From positions 1 to 16,407 of the forward strand of contig DDBE01000111.1 of NCBI GenBank assembly GCA_002332715.1: a stretch of DNA of 16,407 nt, in the 5' to 3' direction. Positions 1 through 6,103 of the stretch are shown here, one piece after another. The DNA is from Flavobacteriales bacterium UBA2040 (GTDB taxonomy: Bacteria; Bacteroidota; Bacteroidia; Flavobacteriales_D; Crocinitomicaceae). How positions within the stretch are numbered: position 1 is the first letter of the stretch; each line of letters begins with the position of its first letter. Below the pieces are notes generated by a model. The model saw nothing but the letters and a program-made list of their open reading frames with translations, had not been told where the DNA came from and did no database searches. The translations under genes and the position numbers were made by a program.

Positions 1-26
1 ATTATTGAAAAGCTAAAATATCATCT

Positions 27-731
27 ATGACGCAAAAGCAAAAATTAGTAATTTTTTCCGGGGCTGGCATGTGCGCAGAAAGCGGTATCAGTACATTTCG
101 AGATACAGGTGGATTATGGGAAAAATTTAAGGTTGAGGATGTGGCCACGCCTCAAGCTTGGACAGCAGATCCAGAGAAGGTCCAACATTTTTACAACCAG
201 CGAAGAAAACAAATTCTTGATGCTTCACCGAATTCGGCACATTTACAAACAGCAGAGTTCGAAAAGTACTATGAAACGACTGTTATCACTCAAAATGTTG
301 ACGATTTACATGAAAGAGCAGGATCTTCGCAAGTGCTGCATTTACACGGAAACATTCGACAAGCCAAAAGTTCAGGCCCGAATCAAGAAAGAAAACTTTA
401 CCCAATAGAAGGATGGGAATTGAGCCTAACTGACACATGTGACGAAGGATTCCCGTTGCGTCCGAATGTGGTTTGGTTTGGCGAAGAAGTTCCCATGCTA
501 GAAACGGCGGCAAAGATTATTTCGAAAACTGATATTTTTATTGTAATTGGTACATCACTGAATGTTTATCCCGCAGCTGGACTTATTCATGCTGCTAAAA
601 ATGACTCTAAAAAAATAATTATCGACCCACATGCTAATGAATTGAACGCCCCAGCTGGATTTGAAGTATTGAAAATGGGCGCTGGTGAGGGATTAAAATA
701 TTGGCGCAAAAAAATGGAGAACCTGTTTTAG
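27..731 (+). CDS. cobB: NAD-dependent protein deacylase, Sir2 family class III
   Basis: Sirtuin that removes acyl groups from lysines using NAD+, giving nicotinamide and O-acyl-ADP-ribose; cytosolic. The 234-residue protein carries the NAD-binding GAGMCAESGI (12-21), FRDTGGLW (24-31), TQNVD (88-92), the catalytic His107 in HLHGN, and GTSLNVYPAA (175-184). Y56xxR59 matches the Tyr/Arg pair that class III (SIRT5/CobB-like) enzymes use to bind succinyl- or malonyl-lysine, so desuccinylase/demalonylase activity is inferred. The usual four zinc cysteines are absent; only Cys6 and Cys138 exist. Short zinc-less versions are, to my knowledge, common in Bacteroidota. It starts at ATG 27; no clear -7 box is seen in the 26 bases before it. 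Its 3' end converges on hemD and contains that gene's terminator. Family assignment is firm; acyl specificity is inferred. Confidence 0.95.
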   Translation: MTQKQKLVIFSGAGMCAESGISTFRDTGGLWEKFKVEDVATPQAWTADPEKVQHFYNQRRKQILDASPNSAHLQTAEFEKYYETTVITQNVDDLHERAGSSQVLHLHGNIRQAKSSGPNQERKLYPIEGWELSLTDTCDEGFPLRPNVVWFGEEVPMLETAAKIISKTDIFIVIGTSLNVYPAAGLIHAAKNDSKKIIIDPHANELNAPAGFEVLKMGAGEGLKYWRKKMENLF

Positions 732-740
732 TTCTCCATT
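708..740 (-). terminator. Intrinsic terminator of the DUF4271-hemD operon
   Basis: A perfect 10-bp stem (713-722 with 731-740) closes an 8-base loop. On the minus strand it is followed by seven T (714 down to 708). It lies 20 bases beyond the hemD stop, so it fits as the hemD terminator. It overlaps the last codons and stop of the sirtuin gene on the other strand. Read in the + direction there is no T tract after the stem. Confidence 0.8.
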
Positions 741-759
741 CAAATGCAATCAAATATCT

Positions 760-1512
760 TTATTTCTTCTTCTTCAAGACATCCTTCACAAAATTCTCAA
801 TTGCGGCCGTCATCGATGGTGCATTGGGAAGTGGGGCTGAAATATCGACTCTTAACTTGTTGTTTAATACAGCGTTTGCTGTTGTTGGCCCAAAAGCCGC
901 AATCAAGGTGTCGTTTTGTTTAAACTCTGGGAAGTTTTTCACTAAAGATTCTATCCCGCCTGGACTAAAGAATACAAGAATATCATAATACACATCTTCC
1001 AAATCAGAAAGATCAGAAGCCACCGTTCTATACAAACAAGCTTTGGTAAAATCGACATTGTGTTCTTCTAGTGTTGCGGGAATTTTATCTCTAAGAATAT
1101 CCGTACAAGGCAACAAGAATTTTTCACTCTTGTGCTTTTTTATGACATCCATTAAATCTTCTATCGTTTGCTTACCATAGAAAATTTTTCTTTTTCTATA
1201 GGTAACATATTTTTGAAGATAAAAAGCGACAGCTTCCGAAATACAAAAATATTTCATGGAATCCGGCACGTCAAATCTTATTTCCTTTGCTATTCTGAAG
1301 AAATGGTCAGCGGCTGTTTTGGAAGTTAGAATAATAGCAGTATGTTCAGGAATATTGACCTTTTGCGTTCTAAATTCCGCAGCATCTATACCTTCTACGT
1401 GTATAAAAGATCGAAAATCTATTTTTAGTTTATATTTCTCGGCTAAATCAAAATAAGGTGATTTTTCACCTTCCGGTTTAGGTTGAGATACGAGTATAGT
1501 TTTTATAGACAA
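760..1512 (-). CDS. hemD: Uroporphyrinogen-III synthase
   Basis: Cyclises hydroxymethylbilane to uroporphyrinogen III in tetrapyrrole (heme) synthesis; cytosolic. The 250-residue protein has the two-lobed HemD pattern. The N-terminal SIKTILVSQPKPEGEKSPYF is typical of Bacteroidota members, followed by HTAIILTSKTAADHFF (about 57-72), FSPGGIESLVKNF (183-195) and IAAFGPTTANAVL (203-215). No ATG is available at the start: the frame opens with TTG at 1512, four codons after an in-frame TAA, and homologous proteins begin at this point, so TTG is the probable start codon. It lies 23 bases after the DUF4271 gene and is probably co-transcribed with it. The operon ends at a strong hairpin inside the 3' end of the sirtuin gene. 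A C-terminal KKKK tail is of no known meaning. Confidence 0.9.
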   Translation of the reverse strand: MSIKTILVSQPKPEGEKSPYFDLAEKYKLKIDFRSFIHVEGIDAAEFRTQKVNIPEHTAIILTSKTAADHFFRIAKEIRFDVPDSMKYFCISEAVAFYLQKYVTYRKRKIFYGKQTIEDLMDVIKKHKSEKFLLPCTDILRDKIPATLEEHNVDFTKACLYRTVASDLSDLEDVYYDILVFFSPGGIESLVKNFPEFKQNDTLIAAFGPTTANAVLNNKLRVDISAPLPNAPSMTAAIENFVKDVLKKKK

Positions 1513-1535
1513 AATCGTTACTTTTTAATTGAACA

Positions 1536-2249
1536 TTATTTAAACATCCATGTATACAGAAACCATGCTAAAATACTAATAGGCAGGATTTCAAGCGTGC
1601 AAAGGTACAACAAAATATAATACCACTCTACCCCCTTTCTCAACAAAAATAGCGAGGACCGAATGATCCTTTTAAAATTCAAAAGAAAAAAGAGTGTAAA
1701 TAACAGTAATACCAAAATATCGGCGTAGGATGGATTAAGCACCCATATCAGATTGAGAAGAAAAAAAATAAGTCCAACGAATTGAGGAAGTACCCATGTC
1801 GTCTGAAGAGGTACTTGATAAATTGATTTTAAACCAGTTAAAAAAGCTACAAAAGACATCGCTACAAAGGCCAACATGAAAAAGCCCAGCGATATTCCCA
1901 AAGCATAAACGATTGATGTTAAACTCTCGCCCTGTTTGTCACTAATGATTAAATAAATACTGTGTGCTAAGGTGATAACAAAGTTAAAAGCGAGAAACCA
2001 TGCAGGAGACCCCAGCATTGGCCATCCTTCCCTTTTTTGAGATTCCGTTTGGCCAGGCTGAAAGAAAATCTTTAGCAAAACCCTAAAACTTTGTGTATTG
2101 CCCGCTTTAGAAAACACAATCAACAATAAAGAAACAAGTAAAAAAAAGAGTTGAAACGTACCGAAAGTTCCCGCCTTTGATCCCAATTCCATAACGTGCC
2201 ATGTGGCATCTTGTATCCCGAAGAAAGAACTTTGAAGTACGGGAAACAT
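1536..2249 (-). CDS. DUF4271 integral membrane protein
   Basis: Protein of unknown function, 237 residues, with about six hydrophobic segments (roughly 33-49, 86-103, 112-140, 153-170, 174-190 and 212-233), so it should sit in the inner membrane. The C-terminal part, with YILLYLCTLEILPI (211-224), resembles the DUF4271 family. As far as I know that family occurs in Bacteroidota and is often found beside hemD, as here. The two genes are separated by 23 bases on the same strand, which suggests one transcript and possibly a role linked to tetrapyrrole metabolism; that link is inference only. A candidate promoter lies upstream (TATCTTTG at 2332-2339). Start is the ATG at 2249; the next gene upstream is divergent. 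Confidence 0.8.
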   Translation of the reverse strand: MFPVLQSSFFGIQDATWHVMELGSKAGTFGTFQLFFLLVSLLLIVFSKAGNTQSFRVLLKIFFQPGQTESQKREGWPMLGSPAWFLAFNFVITLAHSIYLIISDKQGESLTSIVYALGISLGFFMLAFVAMSFVAFLTGLKSIYQVPLQTTWVLPQFVGLIFFLLNLIWVLNPSYADILVLLLFTLFFLLNFKRIIRSSLFLLRKGVEWYYILLYLCTLEILPISILAWFLYTWMFK

Positions 2250-2314
2250 TCTGTTTATTCTTTTGTTATTAATTGATAGTTACTTTTTCGGCTTAGATAG
2301 GAGTAAATTATTCC

Positions 2315-2322
2315 TAACTTTG
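2315..2322 (+). promoter_or_regulatory. Candidate -7 box of the acyl-CoA dehydrogenase gene
   Basis: TAACTTTG is a full match to the Bacteroidota -7 consensus TAnnTTTG. It places the transcript start near 2328 and leaves a leader of about 18 bases before ATG 2347. No clear TTG -33 element is seen at the right distance. Confidence 0.55.
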
Positions 2323-2331
2323 GCGAAATTA

Positions 2332-2361
2332 CAAAGATAAAATTGAATGGCAACTGATCAA
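2332..2361 (-). promoter_or_regulatory. Candidate promoter of the DUF4271-hemD operon
   Basis: On the minus strand a TTG (2361-2359) is followed after 19 bases by TATCTTTG (2339-2332), a full match to the Bacteroidota pattern TTG-N17-23-TAnnTTTG. It predicts a start near 2325 and a leader of about 75 bases. Its -33 element lies inside the first codons of the divergent acyl-CoA dehydrogenase gene. Confidence 0.5.
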
Positions 2362-3543
2362 TACACACACCCCGATTATTATGCAATGGACGACTTCTTA
2401 ACGGATGAGCAAAAGCTTGTACGTGACGCTGCGCGCGCTTGGGTAAAAAAGGAAGTTTCCCCTATAATTGAGGATAATTACGAAAACTGTACATTTCCCA
2501 GACATTTATTAAAAGGATTGGGCGAAATTGGTGCTTTTGGACCTTATATTCCAGAGGAATATGGTGGTCCAGGATTGGATCAAATTTCGTACGGAATTAT
2601 CATGCAAGAATTAGAACGTTGTGACTCTGGTTTGCGCTCAACTGCCTCTGTTCAAAGTTCATTGGTGATGTATCCGATCTGGAAATACGGAAACGAAGAG
2701 CAACGTATGAAATATTTGCCGAAATTAGGAACAGGTGAAATGATAGGTTGTTTCGGTTTGACTGAACCTGACCATGGTTCCAATCCGGGTGGTATGATTA
2801 CCAATTTCAAAGACGACGGTGATTATGTCATTTTGAACGGTGCAAAAATGTGGATATCGAATGCCCCATTTGCAGATATCGCTGTTGTTTGGGCAAAAAA
2901 CGAAGAAGGTCGAATTCATGGCTTAGTCGTTGAACGAGGAATGGAAGGATTTTCCACTCCAGAAATGCACGGTAAACATTCACTTCGCGCTTCAGCAACT
3001 GGAGAGTTGATTTTTGTAAATGTGCGCGTACCGAAAGCAAATATTTTACCAAACAAATCTGGTCTAGGCGCTCCGTTAGGTTGTTTGGATTCAGCCCGAT
3101 TTGGAATCGCTTGGGGAGCTCTTGGAGCTGCGATGGATTGTTACGATCAAGCCTTGCGTTACTCAAAAGAAAGAACTCAATTTGGTGTTCCAATCGGTGG
3201 ATTTCAATTGATACAAAAGAAATTGGCGGAAATGATTACCGAAATCACGAAAGCTCAATTGTTGACTTTTAGATTGGGTCAATTGCGCAATGACGGAAGA
3301 GCAACATCTGCTCAAATTTCGATGGCAAAAAGGAATAACGTAGAAATTGCATTGGACATCGCTCGTGAAGCACGTCAAATTCACGGTGCAATGGGTATCA
3401 CAAACGAATATTCAATTATGCGTCACATGGCGAACTTGGAGTCTGTTTTGACTTACGAAGGAACACACGATGTTCACTTGTTGATAACAGGAATGGACAT
3501 CACAGGTATTCCAGCCTTTACACGAGAGATGCCGGAATTATAG
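2347..3543 (+). CDS. Acyl-CoA dehydrogenase, glutaryl-CoA dehydrogenase-like
   Basis: FAD-dependent acyl-CoA dehydrogenase of 398 residues, most like glutaryl-CoA dehydrogenase, which oxidises and decarboxylates glutaryl-CoA to crotonyl-CoA in lysine/tryptophan breakdown and passes electrons to ETF. Seen: the N-terminal helical domain; RCDSGLRSTASVQSSL (91-106), with Arg97 at the position that binds the substrate carboxylate in glutaryl-CoA dehydrogenase; CFGLTEPDHGSNPGGM (135-150), the flavin-contacting strand; KERTQFGVPI (274-283); RQIHGAMGI (343-351); and TYEGTHDVH (369-377), with catalytic base Glu371. Length is normal for the family without the mitochondrial leader. It starts at ATG 2347 behind a TAACTTTG box and ends five bases before a long palindrome shared with the convergent recJ. 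The exact substrate is inferred; a different short or branched acyl-CoA is possible. Confidence 0.93.
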   Translation: MATDQYTHPDYYAMDDFLTDEQKLVRDAARAWVKKEVSPIIEDNYENCTFPRHLLKGLGEIGAFGPYIPEEYGGPGLDQISYGIIMQELERCDSGLRSTASVQSSLVMYPIWKYGNEEQRMKYLPKLGTGEMIGCFGLTEPDHGSNPGGMITNFKDDGDYVILNGAKMWISNAPFADIAVVWAKNEEGRIHGLVVERGMEGFSTPEMHGKHSLRASATGELIFVNVRVPKANILPNKSGLGAPLGCLDSARFGIAWGALGAAMDCYDQALRYSKERTQFGVPIGGFQLIQKKLAEMITEITKAQLLTFRLGQLRNDGRATSAQISMAKRNNVEIALDIAREARQIHGAMGITNEYSIMRHMANLESVLTYEGTHDVHLLITGMDITGIPAFTREMPEL

Positions 3544-3548
3544 GATAA

Positions 3549-3608
3549 CGGACGTCGACATGCTCAGTCTGCGCAAAATAAACCGAGGGCTGAGCATGTC
3601 GAAGTCCG
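3549..3608. repeat. REP-like palindrome between convergent stop codons
   Basis: Two 19-base arms (3549-3567 and 3590-3608) are reverse complements except for one position (G3554 against A3603), with a 22-base loop. The core of the arm is TCGACATGCTCAG. The element occupies nearly the whole 68-base gap between the stop codons of the acyl-CoA dehydrogenase gene and recJ. There is no T tract on either side, so it is not a classical intrinsic terminator. It could still stabilise both mRNA 3' ends or act as a bidirectional terminator. Similar TCGACAwGCTCAG palindromes are, as I recall, dispersed in many bacterial genomes. No second copy lies in this window. Confidence 0.8.
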
Positions 3609-3611
3609 AAA

Positions 3612-5339
3612 TTAAACCGTTTCTCTAACATCCTTCACATTCAATTGCAAGGTCGTTTTTCCATTCCACGTATTACTTTCCAAGGTGTAAATGATATCCG
3701 CTGGTACACCGCTCGCTAAAAAATCTACTTTTTCAGCCAAGTTAAACCCTATTGCCTCCAGAGTGAAATCAGATTGCGGTTGCATTAATGTTAATTTTAG
3801 ATGTTTGTCTTTCAGAATTCTCGTTGCGACAGCAAATACATTCTTCGTTAAAAATACAGGTTTCATATTCCCAGGACCATGTGGTTCGAGCTGATCCAAT
3901 ACCCTTTTCAATCGTGGTAGAGCTTGTAAAGACTCCCCGGGATTAAAAATATCGCTGAATTGAATTTCAATATCAACATTTTCTGTTGGGTTAAGATCAT
4001 CTGGCTTTAAACCTCTGGCAACTATGCCTTCAAACCTATTGGTGAATTCTTCAATGTTCTCTTTTTTTAATGTAAGGCCAGCAGCATGTGTATGTCCACC
4101 ATATTTTTCAATTAAATCCGCACATCCTGTTAAGGTTTCGTGAATATCAAAGTCATTCACCGTGCGAGCCGAACCCGTCAACAATCCGTTACTCTCTGCA
4201 AAAACTATGGTTGGTCTGAAATGTCGTTCTATTAAACGAGATGCCACAATACCGACTACCCCTTTGCTCCAGCCTTCTTTATAAACCACCGTTGATTTCT
4301 TGTTCTCAAAATTTACGTCCGAGGAAATAATTTCGAGCGCTTCCTTCGTTATTGTTTCGTCTAGTGCCCTGCGCTCCGTGTTGTGCTCATTTATACTGTT
4401 GGCAAAAAAAGCAATTTCATCATCATCTTCTGATATCATCAAACGAACCGCATCACTCCCTAGATTTATTCTTCCTGCCGCATTTATTCTAGGTGCAATA
4501 GTAAATACCACATCGGTTAATGAAAGAGGTTTTGTTTTACCGGCAATTTCGAGCAGTTTTTCAAAATTTTTTCGCGTATTCTGGTTGAATCTCTTCATGC
4601 CCTCGGCCGCTAAAATTCTATTTTCGTCGACAACCGTCACTAAATCGGCGCCAATGGCAACAGCAACAAAATCAAGAAGATTCATTACTTCCTCCTCCGA
4701 CCAATTCTTTGATTTTTGTAACGCTTGAATAAATTTAAATCCAACCCCACAACCACATAGGTCTTTAAAAGGATAAGTACACCCTTTTTGCTTTGGATTC
4801 AAGATGATTGCTTTAGGTAATTCATCTCCAGGTTCGTGATGATCACACACGATTATGTCGATTCCATTTTCTGCAGCGAAATCAAGCTCCGCTTTATTTT
4901 TAATACCACAATCCAGGGTGATGATTAAATCGACTTTTTGCTGAATAGCAAGTTCCATTCCTTTCTGGGAAACACCGTATCCTTCCTCGTAGCGATCTGG
5001 AATATAATAGATGAGATTTTCGCCTCTTTTTTTTAAATAAGAATACAGCAATGAAACCGAAGTAGTTCCGTCCACGTCATAGTCTCCAAACAGCAGTATC
5101 GTTTGTTTGTTGTCGATAGCAACTGTCAACCTTTTAACGGCTAAATCCATCCCTTTCATTAAAAATGGATCATGTAGTTTGGCCAAATTTGGGCGGAAGA
5201 ATTCTTCCGCCTCAGAAAAAGTGTTGATGTTTCTTTGTAACAAAACCTCCGAGACTACCTTAGAAACCTTCAGCTCGTTGCTCAGGTTTTCTATTTCGAT
5301 TTTCGGAATGGGAGGTGTGACTAACCAGCGTTTATGCAT
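3612..5339 (-). CDS. recJ: Single-stranded-DNA-specific 5'-3' exonuclease RecJ
   Basis: Degrades single-stranded DNA 5' to 3' in recombination, mismatch and base-excision repair; cytosolic, DHH/DHHA1 superfamily. The 575-residue length equals that of typical RecJ. Metal-binding motifs are intact: GDYDVDGTTS (85-94), LDCG with Asp143, and CDHHEPGDELP (165-175). PRINAAGR (283-290) and GWSKGVVGIVASR (356-368) precede the DHHA1 domain with GGHTHAAG (414-421). The C-terminal OB-like domain begins near PHGPGNMKPVF (486-496). The start is ATG 5339, with an AAAGG stretch about 13 bases upstream. Only 23 bases separate this start from a divergent ATG at 5363. It converges on the acyl-CoA dehydrogenase gene across a palindrome. 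No lesion is seen; the enzyme should be functional. Confidence 0.96.
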   Translation of the reverse strand: MHKRWLVTPPIPKIEIENLSNELKVSKVVSEVLLQRNINTFSEAEEFFRPNLAKLHDPFLMKGMDLAVKRLTVAIDNKQTILLFGDYDVDGTTSVSLLYSYLKKRGENLIYYIPDRYEEGYGVSQKGMELAIQQKVDLIITLDCGIKNKAELDFAAENGIDIIVCDHHEPGDELPKAIILNPKQKGCTYPFKDLCGCGVGFKFIQALQKSKNWSEEEVMNLLDFVAVAIGADLVTVVDENRILAAEGMKRFNQNTRKNFEKLLEIAGKTKPLSLTDVVFTIAPRINAAGRINLGSDAVRLMISEDDDEIAFFANSINEHNTERRALDETITKEALEIISSDVNFENKKSTVVYKEGWSKGVVGIVASRLIERHFRPTIVFAESNGLLTGSARTVNDFDIHETLTGCADLIEKYGGHTHAAGLTLKKENIEEFTNRFEGIVARGLKPDDLNPTENVDIEIQFSDIFNPGESLQALPRLKRVLDQLEPHGPGNMKPVFLTKNVFAVATRILKDKHLKLTLMQPQSDFTLEAIGFNLAEKVDFLASGVPADIIYTLESNTWNGKTTLQLNVKDVRETV

Positions 5340-5362
5340 AATTACGAATTTACCTTTAAGTT

Positions 5363-5497
5363 ATGAAAAAAATTGCCTTGCTAAGTCTGTTTATTATTCC
5401 TTTTTTAGGTTTTACATAAATATCATATGAATTTGCTAAGCCTATTCCTATAGGAAGCGAGTCTTTAATCACTCCATATGCACATTCACTATGGTAA
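5363..5497 (+). pseudogene. Orphan signal-peptide fragment, possible 5' part of the next gene
   Basis: ATG 5363 opens the short frame MKKIALLSLFIIPFLGFT, a textbook secretion signal (two Lys, then a hydrophobic core), stopped by TAA at 5417-5419. After the stop the same frame stays open for 25 more codons, with a protein-like reading (ISYEFAKPIPIGSES...), until TAA 5495-5497. There the frame of the next reading frame (+1 relative) takes over. The simplest reading is a secreted-protein gene broken by one nonsense change and one frameshift. A chance signal-like peptide, or sequencing errors, are alternatives. It is divergent from recJ with 23 bases between starts. Confidence 0.4.
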
Positions 5498-6005
5498 TTA
5501 TAAAAGCGATATCTATTTTGAATTGTCCCCAATTGGGATATTTAAAATAAGCACTATGATTGGTCTCGTTTCAAAAGATTCGGTAAACGATGGTGGAAAA
5601 TGCATAGTTCGTAACAACTATATCTTCGGGATTCATGAAACGGATTCAATACCTTTTACTTTGCAAGGACACCGTTATTATTTTGGAATTCGTCACCGTG
5701 AGGAAGTGATAGGGCCCAACTCGAAAAATGTTTTAAGTAAAGTATCCAATCAGTCTTACCTGTTGAACTTTTACAAGGATGGCGGATATGTCCCTTGTTT
5801 GTTCTCAATTGTTGAAGGTACATTGGCGATTCAATATTTCGATTATGAATCAGATACAGAAATGTTTGCCATGGTACCGAGTAAAGTTAAAAAGCAAGAA
5901 CAGTTTCTAACTGTTGTCCAACTCAATCCAGCGAGAGCTGATTTTACTGACATAAACTTTTCAGAAATGTTTAACACGGAAAGAAAATATCAGATTACAA
6001 ACTAA
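5478..6005 (+). CDS. Hypothetical protein, possibly 5'-truncated secreted protein
   Basis: I do not recognise this 175-residue protein. It is rich in beta-prone and aromatic residues and has no membrane segment or signal peptide of its own. Notable stretches are NDGGKCIVRNNYIFGIHETD (about 37-56), RYYFGIRHREEVIGP (65-79) and QYFDYESDTEMF (119-130). ATG 5478 is the first start in this frame, four codons after an in-frame TAA, and has no clear -7 box or ribosome site close by. The preceding 115 bases encode a signal peptide in a different frame, so the native protein may have been exported and this frame may be the body of a broken gene. A strong intrinsic terminator follows at 6029-6066, showing that a transcript was, at least once, meant to end here. 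Stand-alone cytosolic protein is the alternative. Confidence 0.6.
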   Translation: MHIHYGNYKSDIYFELSPIGIFKISTMIGLVSKDSVNDGGKCIVRNNYIFGIHETDSIPFTLQGHRYYFGIRHREEVIGPNSKNVLSKVSNQSYLLNFYKDGGYVPCLFSIVEGTLAIQYFDYESDTEMFAMVPSKVKKQEQFLTVVQLNPARADFTDINFSEMFNTERKYQITN

Positions 6006-6028
6006 TTAATTGTTAACGCAAAATAGGG

Positions 6029-6066
6029 AACGCCCTCTAACTTTTAAGTTGGAGGGCGTTTTTTTT
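6029..6066 (+). terminator. Intrinsic terminator after the 5478-6005 gene
   Basis: A 15-bp stem (6029-6043 with 6046-6060, one G-T pair) with a two-base loop is followed by eight T (6059-6066). It sits 24 bases after the stop. On the minus strand the stem is followed by only a weak T stretch, but it might also help end ileS transcripts, whose stop is at 6104. Confidence 0.9.
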
Positions 6067-6103
6067 ATGAGTTGAAATAATTAACTGATGTTTCTTGCTC
6101 TAT

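Noticed and set aside
4300..4728. 142-codon plus-strand frame inside recJ
   Set aside because: Serine-rich antisense shadow of an intact recJ; no start signal or homologous motif.
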